Positions 34,781-43,640 of a stretch of DNA of 64,000 nucleotides are shown piece after piece (position 1 is the stretch's first letter; each line of letters starts with the position of its first letter). Source of the stretch: Paraburkholderia aromaticivorans (GTDB taxonomy: Bacteria > Pseudomonadota > Gammaproteobacteria > Burkholderiales > Burkholderiaceae); contig NZ_CP051516.1 in NCBI RefSeq assembly GCF_012689525.1, forward strand, positions 2,294,001 to 2,358,000, given 5' to 3'. Under the pieces are notes generated by a model. It had not been told where the DNA came from. It did not search any database and saw only the letters and a program-made list of their open reading frames with translations. The translations under genes and the position numbers were made by a program.

Positions 34781-35506
34781 ATGGACTGGCAAAATCAGAA
34801 AGTCGTGGTGCTGGGCGGTTCGTCGGGCGTCGGCCTGGCGACGGTGTCACGTTTGGCGGCGGCCGGCGCGAACGTCGTGGCGGTCGGTCGTGACCAAGGC
34901 AAACTTGACAAGGCACTCGCCGGCATCGAGGGACGTGGGGATGTCGTCGGCGAAGTACTCGACTGCAACGACCGCGCCGCGCTTGACCGTTTCTTCGCTC
35001 GCGTGGGTTCCATCGATCACCTGGTGCTGACGCTCTCCGGCGGCGAAGGCGGCGGCCGGTTTAGCGAACTCGATCTGACTGCACTGCGTCGCGGCTTCGA
35101 GGCCAAGCTCTGGCCGCAACTCGAAGCGGCGCAGGCCGGCCTGCCGGCCCTCCGCAGCGACGGCAGCTTGACATTCGTGACCGCCATTTCCGCGCGCATC
35201 GCCAATCCCGGCACGGCTGGCCTGGGTGCGATCAACGGCGCGCTGGAAAGCATGATCGGCACGCTCGCGCGTGAGCTGGCTCCACGGCGCGTGAACGCCG
35301 TTTCGCCAGGCGTGATCGATACCGCGTGGTGGGACAAATTCCCCGTCGGCGTCAAGACGGACCTGTTCCGCCAGCAAGCCGAAACCCTGCCGGTGGGACG
35401 CGTCGGACACGCAAAAGACGTTGCGCACGCGCTCCAGTTTTTGATGGAGAACACCTTCATGACCGGCGCCGTCATCGAATGCGACGGAGGCTTGCGGCTG
35501 CTTTAA
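34781..35506 (+). CDS. SDR-fold protein lacking catalytic Tyr and Lys
   Basis: This 241-residue short-chain dehydrogenase-fold protein keeps the cofactor loop VVVLGGSSGVGLATVS and the C-terminal FMTGAVIECDGGLRLL ending. The region where YxxxK should occur reads ANPGTAGLGAINGALESM, so both the catalytic Tyr and the Lys are missing (Leu and Asn in their place). It may be a non-catalytic or altered enzyme. It keeps full length and good coding character, with ACAGGAG eight bases before the ATG. A LysR gene is divergent. The esterase gene converges 35 bp downstream. Confidence 0.88.
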   Translation: MDWQNQKVVVLGGSSGVGLATVSRLAAAGANVVAVGRDQGKLDKALAGIEGRGDVVGEVLDCNDRAALDRFFARVGSIDHLVLTLSGGEGGGRFSELDLTALRRGFEAKLWPQLEAAQAGLPALRSDGSLTFVTAISARIANPGTAGLGAINGALESMIGTLARELAPRRVNAVSPGVIDTAWWDKFPVGVKTDLFRQQAETLPVGRVGHAKDVAHALQFLMENTFMTGAVIECDGGLRLL

Positions 35507-35541
35507 CGATCGTTATCCGCCGTCGTACTTTCTCAAGGCCA

Positions 35542-37176
35542 TTACAGCGGCGGCTGGCTGACGGCGATCAGACCATTGACCCGGAACCTGTCCAGGAACT
35601 GGAACCGCTGCGTGCCCTCCTCCGGTCCGGCCTGAATCACGTTGCCGAGCCGCATTGTCTGGCTGCCGGCGCCCGCGTATTGCGGCCACTGCGGCAAACC
35701 CGTTCCATTGGGATTCGCCGAGCGCGCGAAGTTGGTCCAGTACGACTGGATCGTGTCGGACACAGCCAGGTCCTGTGCGCTGGCGGTGACCGTACCCTTC
35801 GCCGGCAGATTGCCGAACACATAGGGCACGTCGGTGGCATGCGTGGCCACGGGGTTATACGCCGACGTCTGCTCGAAGTGATAGACGAACACCGGCGAAT
35901 GCCCCGTCTTCTGTTGCTGCGTGACCCAGCCCCAGGTCTGGTACTTGATCACCTGGTCGCCGATCAACGACTGGGCCGACTGCGTCGCCTGAGCCACCGA
36001 GTTCGCTGGATAGGCTTGCAGAAAAGCCGCCAGGTTCGCCGCGCCGAATTCGGCTGTCGCCGCGTCCGTATAGGCCTGAACCGTCGAATGCGGCAGTGCG
36101 CGGTTGAAGAATGCGAGGCCTTCGTCGGAATTCCAGCCGGCGAGCAGCGGCACATCGTTCTGGCGTCCGTTGAGAAAACGGACATAGGGATTCTCCGGCA
36201 GCACGTAGCCGTCCACGATCGGCGAGAAATTGGTGACGCCAGGATCGGTCGCGAAGGTCCAGTTGGTTGCCGTCTCGAGTTGCTGCGCCGGCACGGCTCT
36301 CATCTGATCCAGCGTGGTGGCGTTCAACTGCGTGCCGAGCGCCGTGCCCATTGCCTGCGCATCGGCATACGGTTTCATTTCGCCGTGCTCGCTTTCCCAG
36401 AACGCGCCGCTTTCGCCGATTGCCTTCTGGAACAGACCGGTCGCCAGAGGCGACGCCATCAGCAGGCCGATTGCATGAGCACCAGCCGATTCGCCGAACA
36501 CCGTCACATTGGCGGGGTCGCCGCCGAACGCCGCGATATTCTCCTTCACCCATTGGAGGGCGGCGATCTGATCCTCGATACCGTACATGCCTGACTTGTG
36601 CCCGTTCGATTCCGCATCCAGATCCGGCCTCGAAAGATGTCCGAATACTCCGAGGCGATAATTGATCGTCACCAGCAGCACCCCCTTTTTGGCCAGCGAC
36701 GTGCCGTCCAGCGCAACGTCCGACGCCGTGCCAAACTGAAAACCACCACCGTGGATGTACACCATCACCGGCAGCTTGGCGCCACGGGTTTTCGCGCCGC
36801 TCCACACGTTCAGGAACAGACAGTCTTCGCTCACGCCGTCGCTACTGACCGGGCCGCCGAATGCCGCTGCGGCCCAGCATTTCGCCCCGAAGGTGGTGGC
36901 ATCGCGCGTGCCGCTCCATTTCGAGGCCGCCTGCGGCTCCTTCCACCGAAGGTTGCCCACCGGCGCGGCGGCATAAGGAATTCCCTTGAAGCTGACGATG
37001 CCCGATGCGTCCGCGGGATTTCCCGTCAGATTGCCCGAGGCGATCGTCACGTGATTGTCGAGCGGCGTGGCGGATCGATCGGGTGTCACGCTGTTACCGT
37101 TGCACGCCGACAATGTCAGCGCAACGAGCGAAAGTGCGACACCGCGGCAAACTGCTTTCTCTGTTAACCCGTGCAT
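35542..37176 (-). CDS. Secreted type B carboxylesterase (lipoprotein)
   Basis: This 544-residue carboxylesterase/para-nitrobenzyl-esterase family enzyme has a lipoprotein signal (LSLVALTLSAC, Cys25). The oxyanion motif is VMVYIHGGGFQFG, the nucleophile elbow VTVFGESAGAH (Ser230), and the likely His is in VATHATDVPYVFG. It would hydrolyse carboxylic esters in the envelope. AGGAGACGG precedes the ATG at 37176; a longer frame to 37317 is rejected. Being downstream of a porin on the same strand (158 bp gap), it may release an aromatic acid or phenol for the cluster at 37-43 kb. Confidence 0.9.
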   Translation of the reverse strand: MHGLTEKAVCRGVALSLVALTLSACNGNSVTPDRSATPLDNHVTIASGNLTGNPADASGIVSFKGIPYAAAPVGNLRWKEPQAASKWSGTRDATTFGAKCWAAAAFGGPVSSDGVSEDCLFLNVWSGAKTRGAKLPVMVYIHGGGFQFGTASDVALDGTSLAKKGVLLVTINYRLGVFGHLSRPDLDAESNGHKSGMYGIEDQIAALQWVKENIAAFGGDPANVTVFGESAGAHAIGLLMASPLATGLFQKAIGESGAFWESEHGEMKPYADAQAMGTALGTQLNATTLDQMRAVPAQQLETATNWTFATDPGVTNFSPIVDGYVLPENPYVRFLNGRQNDVPLLAGWNSDEGLAFFNRALPHSTVQAYTDAATAEFGAANLAAFLQAYPANSVAQATQSAQSLIGDQVIKYQTWGWVTQQQKTGHSPVFVYHFEQTSAYNPVATHATDVPYVFGNLPAKGTVTASAQDLAVSDTIQSYWTNFARSANPNGTGLPQWPQYAGAGSQTMRLGNVIQAGPEEGTQRFQFLDRFRVNGLIAVSQPPL

Positions 37177-37334
37177 TTTTCCGTCTCCTGGATCAAGTTG
37201 TTTTAGATGCCCGTGCCACGCCAGGCGACGCGCATTCGCCGCCGGCCTCGTCGGAATGAAAAGCGTGGAAGGGCCCGGACTCCGCTCGCGATCACGCTCG
37301 ATGCGCGATCGACGCAACGGACTGCGGTGTGTGC

Positions 37335-38483
37335 TTAGAACGCGTGCTTGATGCCGGCCATGACGCCGAGTTGCCCGACGCCGGCGGCCGGCGTCGTGCC
37401 CGCTCCGCCCTGGCTCAGCGTGTAGCGCGCCCTGGCGCTGTTGAACAGGTAACCGCTTTGCAGATAGACGTTGGTTCGCTTCGACAGCACATACGTGCCG
37501 CGCAGTGCCGCCAGCGTGGCGCGCGTGTCCTGCTGTTTGTCGAGCGTGCGATAGACGCCGCCGTCAAGCACCACATAGGGCGTCACGAAGTACGTCCCGG
37601 TCAGATAGAAAGTGTTCGTGCGGACGTCGGCCACCGCGGGCGATTGAGTATCGACGAAGCGGCCCAGCCAGCCGCCGCCGATCTTCAGTTGCCCGGCCTT
37701 GAAGTAGCCGTTGAGCTGCATACGGGTGTCCTTGTCGCCGCTGCTGGTCAGCGCAATCGGCGCCGCGCCGTTGAAGATGTTCGCAGCCGCGCCCGGGCCG
37801 CCGCGCTGTTCGTCGTAAGACGCGGCCAGGCCGAACGCGCTGGCGTCATAGCGAAGCAGCGCGGACCATTGGCGGCAGGCCTGCGAGTTGCCGGGAATCG
37901 ATCCCGCACACGTGCCCTGACCGGGCGAGTTGCCGGTGCCGGCCGAATCGCGGCCGAACGAATACGTCGCGCCGGCGGTGATGCCGCCATAAGTACCCTT
38001 GTAAGCGATTGTGTTGTCGCTGCGCGCGTTCGGCATATAGGCGTCGATGGAACCGACGCCGCCGTAGATATCCGGGCCGAGGGCGTCCGCGTCGGTGATC
38101 GCCCAGTACGACATCGTGTATTGGCGGCCGAAGGTGAGCGCGCCGTACTGGTTCGAGAGCCCGACCCACGCCTGCCGTCCAAACAGGCGGCCGCCCTGGT
38201 TCACATCGCCTGAGCGTGTATTAAAGCCATCTTCGAGGGTAAAGATCGCGGCCAGACCACCACCTAAATCTTCCTTGCCGCGAATGCCCCAGCGCGACGG
38301 CATCGAACCGGTGATACCCGGCATGCGAATCACTTTGTCGCCGGCGGCGTCCGCGTGCGTCACCAGTTCGATGCCGGTGTCGATGATCCCGTAGAGCGTG
38401 ACGCTGCTCTGCGCGAAGACGGGGCCGCTCGCCACCAGCGCGGCAGTTGAAGCGCTCACCGCTGCAATCGTTTTGTAGTTCAT
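37335..38483 (-). CDS. Gram-negative porin (GBP/OmpC-like trimeric)
   Basis: This 382-residue outer-membrane porin has a signal peptide cleaved after PVFA (residue 24), the mature start QSSVTLYGIIDTGIEL, a GSMPSRWGIRGKEDLGGGLA segment, and the terminal strand ending in Phe (LGVMAGIKHAF) required for outer-membrane insertion. This is the standard beta-proteobacterial porin design. It lies between the ring-cleavage enzyme and the esterase on the same strand, suggesting uptake of the pathway substrate. Specificity cannot be read. Confidence 0.95.
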   Translation of the reverse strand: MNYKTIAAVSASTAALVASGPVFAQSSVTLYGIIDTGIELVTHADAAGDKVIRMPGITGSMPSRWGIRGKEDLGGGLAAIFTLEDGFNTRSGDVNQGGRLFGRQAWVGLSNQYGALTFGRQYTMSYWAITDADALGPDIYGGVGSIDAYMPNARSDNTIAYKGTYGGITAGATYSFGRDSAGTGNSPGQGTCAGSIPGNSQACRQWSALLRYDASAFGLAASYDEQRGGPGAAANIFNGAAPIALTSSGDKDTRMQLNGYFKAGQLKIGGGWLGRFVDTQSPAVADVRTNTFYLTGTYFVTPYVVLDGGVYRTLDKQQDTRATLAALRGTYVLSKRTNVYLQSGYLFNSARARYTLSQGGAGTTPAAGVGQLGVMAGIKHAF

Positions 38484-38552
38484 GTCTCCAAATCCTTGTC
38501 TGTTTTTAATTTTATGAACCGTTCGTTGTTGGTCAGATAAGCCGACGCATCG

Positions 38553-39482
38553 TCATGCTTCCGTGTTGTGAACGAAGTACTCGGGCACGTCCGGGCCCCA
38601 CTGATAGAGCGAGTCCTCAGGAGCGAAATTGCCTGCCGGCCATGGGGTTCCCGCCGAGACGAAATCGATGTCGGCGGAATACTCGGAGAACGAGCCCCAC
38701 GGGTCGCGCACGTAGTGGAAATAGTTCGAGCCAAGTACGTGCCGGCCCGTGCCCCAGCCGGCCTTGAAGCCTGCCGCCGCCATCTGCGTGGCGCCGTTGC
38801 CGACTTCGTCGATGCTCGCGACGTCCCATGCCACGTGATGCCAGCCTTTCGCCGAACTCTTTGCAAATGCGACAAGATGGTGGTCGCTGCCGTACGCCGC
38901 GTGCGTGAACGCGATGATGTCGTCGGACCGGTCCGACAGCCGCAGGCCCAGCGCTCTTTCGTAAAACGCCACCGCGCGCAGGACGTCCGGTGTGAAGAGC
39001 AGCACATGCGACATGCGCCGCGGCCGCACCGCTTTCACCTCGGAACGCACGCGCGAACCGCGGCAATCCGCGGCCGCGCTGAACGGCACAAGCGCTGCTT
39101 TGGCGTCGGGCGTGGTCTTGGGACCGACTCGCACCTGAACGAGGTTGCCGTCCGGATCGCTGAACCAGATACCTTCCGAACGGGTCGCATCGTCGGGTGA
39201 AATGATCGCGGCGCCGGTTGCGCTCACCCGTCGTGCGATCGCGGGCAGATCGCCCTCGAAGCAGTTGAAGCTCAGCCACGCGAGCGACTTTCTATCGGAC
39301 GACAGAATGCGGGCCCAGCGATGCCCGTCCGCCGCGCGAACATCGAGCGCTCCGCCTGCGTGCATGACGTCGAGACCGAATGCCGTGAAGAAGTGCTCGG
39401 CCTCCGGTAATGACGGCACGTTCAGCGCGAAGTGATCGATCGAATGCACGCCGGCAGGCGGTGAATCAGGAAAGGTGGACAT
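38553..39482 (-). CDS. VOC-superfamily extradiol-type dioxygenase
   Basis: This 309-residue protein has two vicinal-oxygen-chelate modules. The C-terminal one carries the predicted Fe(II) triad of type I extradiol dioxygenases: His159 (MSHVLLFTPD), His216 (GWHHVAWD) and Glu267 (FSEYSADID). It would split a catechol or hydroquinone next to a hydroxyl group. The neighbours, a flavin hydroxylase and an FAH-family hydrolase, support this role. Candidate substrates include methylhydroquinone- or trihydroxytoluene-like rings, by analogy with similar gene sets. It is 27 bp downstream of the hydrolase gene. Confidence 0.88.
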   Translation of the reverse strand: MSTFPDSPPAGVHSIDHFALNVPSLPEAEHFFTAFGLDVMHAGGALDVRAADGHRWARILSSDRKSLAWLSFNCFEGDLPAIARRVSATGAAIISPDDATRSEGIWFSDPDGNLVQVRVGPKTTPDAKAALVPFSAAADCRGSRVRSEVKAVRPRRMSHVLLFTPDVLRAVAFYERALGLRLSDRSDDIIAFTHAAYGSDHHLVAFAKSSAKGWHHVAWDVASIDEVGNGATQMAAAGFKAGWGTGRHVLGSNYFHYVRDPWGSFSEYSADIDFVSAGTPWPAGNFAPEDSLYQWGPDVPEYFVHNTEA

Positions 39483-39509
39483 GTTTTCTCCCGAACGGCG
39501 TACGGTGGA

Positions 39510-40349
39510 TCAGGCAGCCTCGTCGACGATTTCGTTGCGCAATGTGCCGATGCCTTCCACCGACACTTCGCACACGTCGCCAGCCCGCATCAGCAGCTTG
39601 GGATTGCGGGCCCAGCCCACACCGGACGGCGTGCCGGACACGATCACGTCACCCGCTTCCAGCGTGACCGCTTCGCTCAACAGAGCAATCAGCGTCTCGA
39701 CGTCGAACACCATGTCGTCCGTGCTCGCGGACTGCACGACCTCGCCGTTCAGACGCGTTTCGAGGCGCAGGCCTTTCACGCCCGGCGGCAATTCGTCGGC
39801 CGTCACGAAGTCCGGCCCGAATGCGCCGGTGCCGTCGAAGTTCTTGCCCATCGTCCATTGCGGCGTTTTGAACTGATACTCGCGCACCGACGCGTCGTTG
39901 AACAGCGCGTACCCGGCCACGTGCGACAGCGCGTCTTCCTTGCGGATATGGCGGCCGCCCTTGCCGAGCACCACGGCGATCTCGCCTTCGTAGTCGAGGC
40001 TGTCCGACACGCGCGGGCGGATGATCGGCGCGTTGTGCGCAACGAGACTCGTGTTCAGGCGCAGGAACATGGTCGGGTAATCGGGCTGCTCGAAGTTGCT
40101 TTCCTTCGAGTGGTCCCGGAAGTTCAGACCGACGCACAGAATCTTCGTCGGCCGGCGCAATGGCGGCAGAAACTTCAGGCCCTCTTCGGCTTCGAGGCGG
40201 CCGCCCTCCTGTTCAGCCGCCCAGGTCTTCAGGTCGACGCCCCGTGCGAGCAGTTCTTCCAGCGTGACTTCGTCGAGCGTCCGGATCGCGCCGCCTTCGC
40301 GCACGCCGAGAAACGCCTTGCCGTTCTTTTCAAAACTCACGTACCGCAT
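39510..40349 (-). CDS. Fumarylacetoacetate hydrolase family protein
   Basis: This 279-residue FAH-fold enzyme shows the metal site motif LDYEGEIAVVLGKGGRHI, preceded by LCVGLNFRDHSKES and followed by GKNFDGTGAFGPDF and VIVSGTPSGVGWARNP. Members hydrolyse or decarboxylate acylpyruvate-type ring-cleavage products. It sits between a transporter and a ring-cleavage dioxygenase in one minus-strand run, so it probably acts after ring opening. AAGGAGAAGGAC lies just ahead of the ATG at 40349; the longer frame to 40949 overlaps the transporter gene and is discarded. Confidence 0.92.
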   Translation of the reverse strand: MRYVSFEKNGKAFLGVREGGAIRTLDEVTLEELLARGVDLKTWAAEQEGGRLEAEEGLKFLPPLRRPTKILCVGLNFRDHSKESNFEQPDYPTMFLRLNTSLVAHNAPIIRPRVSDSLDYEGEIAVVLGKGGRHIRKEDALSHVAGYALFNDASVREYQFKTPQWTMGKNFDGTGAFGPDFVTADELPPGVKGLRLETRLNGEVVQSASTDDMVFDVETLIALLSEAVTLEAGDVIVSGTPSGVGWARNPKLLMRAGDVCEVSVEGIGTLRNEIVDEAA

Positions 40350-40396
40350 GTCCTTCTCCTTCCTGAAAAATTGCGACGTCTGGCGCCGCAGTGAAA

Positions 40397-41737
40397 TCAA
40401 ATCCGTGATGTGTCGCGACCGCGATAGACCCAGCCGTTCGCGAGCATCGCGATGCCAGCGATCACGACAGGCGCGGCAAACGCGACGAATGCGACACCGG
40501 CGCTGTGAAACGCGACCAGCAGCACGCCGCCCGTCATCGAGCCGATGATTGAACCGATGCGGCCCACGCCCAGCGCCCAGCTCACGCCGGTGGCTCGCGC
40601 GGCCGTCGTATAGAACCCCGCGACGAGCACGTTCGCGCCGGTCTGCGCGCCGGAAAGGCCGAGACCTGCCATGAAGACGGTGACGTACACCCACGTGGGT
40701 TCGTTGATCGAGAAACCGATTAGCGCAATGGAGACCGCCGCGACAGCGTAAGAACCGGCAAGCACGAAGAACGGATTCATCCGGTCCATCAGGCGTGCAT
40801 TGATCAGCGATCCAATGGTTCCGCCGAGCGGCAACATCGCACCGACGCGGGCGGCGTGTGAGGGTTCGATACCCGCGCCGGTGATGACCGTCGGCAGCCA
40901 GCTGCTGACCTGGTAGTAGACCCACAGCGTGCAGAAGAACGCGAGCCACAGCAGCAGCGTGCCGGTGCGATAACGCTGGCTGAAGAGCGTGCCGACCGCG
41001 GTTTCGTGACGCGCGTTGGCATTCGCGTCTTCGGGGATCACCTGCTCGATCGGCGTGTCCGCATCACCCGTCAGCCTCTGGAGCACGTGACGGCTTTCCC
41101 GCTGATAGCGCGGCTTGCCGGCCATGAAGCGCAGCGATTCCGGCATCCAGATCCAGACGATCGGCGTCAGCAAAATTGGGAACAGGCCGCCGAAAATAAA
41201 GACGCCCTGCCATCCGAAGCTTGGGATCAACAGCGCGGCCACCGCGCCGCCGAATGCCAGCCCGAGCGTGAAGCCGCAAAACATCAGCGTGACCATCAAC
41301 GCGCGGCTGCGCGCGGGGCTGAATTCCGACGACAAGGTGATCGCATTCGGCATCGCGCCGCCGAGTCCGGCGCCGGTCGCGAAGCGCAGCACGATGAGCC
41401 ACATCGGCGAAGGCGCATAGGCGCACGCGAAGCTGCCGATCCCGAACAGCACGAGCGAGATCGCGATCACGCGCTTGCGGCCGATGCGATCGGCGAGCGG
41501 CCCGAACAGAAAGCTGCCCACCGTCAGACCGAACAGACCCGCGCCGAAGATCGGACCGAGTTGCGCCGGGCTGAGCGACCACGCCTGCTTGAGCAAGGGC
41601 GCAACGTAACCGACCGATGCGACGTCGAAGCCGTCCGCGGCGACTACCAGAAAGCAGAGGACCAGCGTGAGAATCTGTAGCGGCGATGTCTTTCTATCGT
41701 CCATGACACTGTGAGGCGTAATTGCTTGCGCGTGCAT
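40397..41737 (-). CDS. MFS aromatic acid:H+ symporter family transporter
   Basis: This 446-residue transporter has 12 predicted helices and AAHS-type motifs: FDVASVGYVAPLLKQAW in helix 1 (Asp needed for transport in PcaK), FLFGPLADRIGRKRVIAI between helices 2 and 3, and RFATGAGLGGAMPNAITL in helix 4. The family imports benzoate- or hydroxybenzoate-like acids with protons. It is between the flavin monooxygenase and the hydrolase on one strand, which makes aromatic uptake the best guess. The ATG at 41737 follows GGAGACAGGCA; an internal Met at 41704 is possible. Confidence 0.92.
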   Translation of the reverse strand: MHAQAITPHSVMDDRKTSPLQILTLVLCFLVVAADGFDVASVGYVAPLLKQAWSLSPAQLGPIFGAGLFGLTVGSFLFGPLADRIGRKRVIAISLVLFGIGSFACAYAPSPMWLIVLRFATGAGLGGAMPNAITLSSEFSPARSRALMVTLMFCGFTLGLAFGGAVAALLIPSFGWQGVFIFGGLFPILLTPIVWIWMPESLRFMAGKPRYQRESRHVLQRLTGDADTPIEQVIPEDANANARHETAVGTLFSQRYRTGTLLLWLAFFCTLWVYYQVSSWLPTVITGAGIEPSHAARVGAMLPLGGTIGSLINARLMDRMNPFFVLAGSYAVAAVSIALIGFSINEPTWVYVTVFMAGLGLSGAQTGANVLVAGFYTTAARATGVSWALGVGRIGSIIGSMTGGVLLVAFHSAGVAFVAFAAPVVIAGIAMLANGWVYRGRDTSRI

Positions 41738-41828
41738 TGCCTGTCTCCGAAGGATGGGTTCGCTTGGATGCGAAACTATTTCCGTTTTAGTTTTTCAGAG
41801 ATCCGCCTGGATCCCGAGGTCGTTCAAC

Positions 41829-43535
41829 TCATAGCGCGACGGCCGTCGAAGGACACGGCGCGGCGTCCCGTGCCGGCACGTGGCCAATCGCCCTGCGCAC
41901 CGCGGCGTCGAACGTGTCGTTCAACGCATTGCCGCGCCATGCAACGTGCTGGTCCGGCCGGATCAACACGAAATCGGCCTTGTAGAGATCCGCGACCGCG
42001 GCTTCGCTGATAGGGACGATCGCCAGTTGCGCAAGGGTGGACGCCGCGCGCTGCAGCGCTTCGTCATGCGAAGCGTCGATGCCTGTCGGCGCCGTGCAAA
42101 GCAGCGTGAAACCGCTGCCCAATCGGTCATACAGAGAACGTCCGTCAGCGAGCCACGCGTGTGGCACGCGATGGCCCGCTCGTGCGCACGGCACGTACAG
42201 ATTGGCGGTATCCGGCGAACTGGCGCCCGTTTCGGTTTCAATGAGCGGCGACGTTTCGTAGCGAGTGCCGAGATGCACGCCGGGAATGACGAATTCGGCG
42301 GCGGCATGAAACTTCAGATAGTCGCCGACCGCTTCGCGCGCGGCATCACCGCGCGAACCATCGTCGAAGGCCTCGGCCGGCATCTGGAGATGGCCGATGC
42401 TGTCCGCGAAGCCGCGTGCAAACGCCGTGTTTCTCAACGCCGCTGGCCGGCGCTCGGCGTCGTAGCTCGCACCGAGTTCGGCGCCCGCGAAGCCCTTCAC
42501 CATCGCCTCGAGTTTCCATGCAAGATTCGCGGCGTCGTCGATACCGGTGTTGTAGCCAAGTCCGCCCGTCGGCGTGAAAAGATGCGCGGCGTCGCCCGCG
42601 AGGAACACGCGCCCCACGGCGAATGTCCCGGCGACTAGCGTGAAGCCCGCCGTCCACTTCGAACTGCTTTTCAGCTCGAACGGAATATCGGCGCCAATCG
42701 CCTCGGCAATTCGGCGTCGGACGCTGTCGTCGTCGGGCAATTCATCGTCGCGCATCTGCACGTTCATGATGAAATGGCCCTTGCCGTCGACCGCGATGAT
42801 CAGCGCGCGCTGTCTTTCACTGAAAGTCCAGTACTGCCATGCCGGCGCATGCGGGCTGACTTTGTAGATGTCGGGCGCGTAGAAATACACGGCGTCCATC
42901 TGGCCGCCCATGAATTCCCGCTTTTCGCCCGACACGCCTTCATAGCGCACGCCCAGCGATTTGCGCACGAAGCTGCGCGGACCGTCGCAGCCGATCAGAT
43001 AGCGCGCCGTGACCTTGCGCGTTTCGGCATCACGTTCAGGTGTGGCGGCGAGTTCGACAAGCGCCGTCACCGAATCGTCGTCTTGTGAGAATTCGATTAC
43101 GCGGGCATCGAAATGCACGCGGCACGCGGAGTTATTGCGCGCGGCTTCGAGCAGAACCGGCTCGACGTAAAGTTGCGAACAGCGATGCGGTGGCTCAGGC
43201 GTGGCCCAGGTGAAGGAATGCGCTTTCGCCCATTCGACCGCGTCCCGGGAAGCCGGTTGACGAAGACGTGCGAGTTCATGACCCGCGATCGAAGTGAAGT
43301 ACGCGACATCCGGTGCGTAGTCCGGCGGCAAGCCCATCGCGCGAATCGTCGCCGATATGCCGATGCGGCGGAAGTGCTCCATCGTGCGCGCGCTGTTCGC
43401 GTTGGCAGCGGGATGCGTGCTCGTTCCGGATTTCGTGTCGAACACTTCAGTGCTGATCCCTCGCTGACCGAGTTCAGCCGCGAGAAACAATCCAACCGGG
43501 CCGCCGCCCACGATGATTACGTCGCAATCCACCAC
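41829..43535 (-). CDS. FAD-dependent aromatic monooxygenase (PheA/TfdB/MhpA type)
   Basis: This 568-residue class A flavin hydroxylase has the FAD Rossmann motif VIIVGGGPVGLFLAAELG (residues 6-23), the DG motif (YLIGCDGPRSFVRKSLG) and the GD motif (VFLAGDAAHLFTPTGGLGYN), then a C-terminal thioredoxin-like domain. Such enzymes add a hydroxyl group to phenolic rings using NAD(P)H and O2. It is the first gene of the aromatic cluster, with a LysR gene divergent 105 bp away and a palindromic site between them. The exact phenol is unknown; a closely similar but deleted gene lies at 32799. Confidence 0.94.
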   Translation of the reverse strand: MVDCDVIIVGGGPVGLFLAAELGQRGISTEVFDTKSGTSTHPAANANSARTMEHFRRIGISATIRAMGLPPDYAPDVAYFTSIAGHELARLRQPASRDAVEWAKAHSFTWATPEPPHRCSQLYVEPVLLEAARNNSACRVHFDARVIEFSQDDDSVTALVELAATPERDAETRKVTARYLIGCDGPRSFVRKSLGVRYEGVSGEKREFMGGQMDAVYFYAPDIYKVSPHAPAWQYWTFSERQRALIIAVDGKGHFIMNVQMRDDELPDDDSVRRRIAEAIGADIPFELKSSSKWTAGFTLVAGTFAVGRVFLAGDAAHLFTPTGGLGYNTGIDDAANLAWKLEAMVKGFAGAELGASYDAERRPAALRNTAFARGFADSIGHLQMPAEAFDDGSRGDAAREAVGDYLKFHAAAEFVIPGVHLGTRYETSPLIETETGASSPDTANLYVPCARAGHRVPHAWLADGRSLYDRLGSGFTLLCTAPTGIDASHDEALQRAASTLAQLAIVPISEAAVADLYKADFVLIRPDQHVAWRGNALNDTFDAAVRRAIGHVPARDAAPCPSTAVAL

Positions 43536-43590
43536 TTCTGTCTCCTGAGTCGCTTTTTCTACCGTGGTTGCAAAGTTAATCGCTGGGCGT

Positions 43591-43604
43591 GTATAAATCT
43601 ATAC
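43591..43604. promoter_or_regulatory. LysR-type palindrome at the aromatic cluster promoter
   Basis: GTATAAATCTATAC is an inverted repeat (GTATA and TATAC around AATC) in the 105 bp divergent promoter, 36 bp from the LysR start and 56 bp from the monooxygenase start. It fits the T-N11-A LysR box pattern. Binding is inferred. Confidence 0.55.
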
Positions 43605-43640
43605 AATGAGTTTCATACCCATAATGAATCTGGTGCATAC

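Noticed and set aside
35326..36594. A 422-codon open frame antisense to the esterase
   Set aside because: It starts inside the short-chain dehydrogenase gene and is composed of Arg/His-rich sequence typical of antisense frames in this genome.
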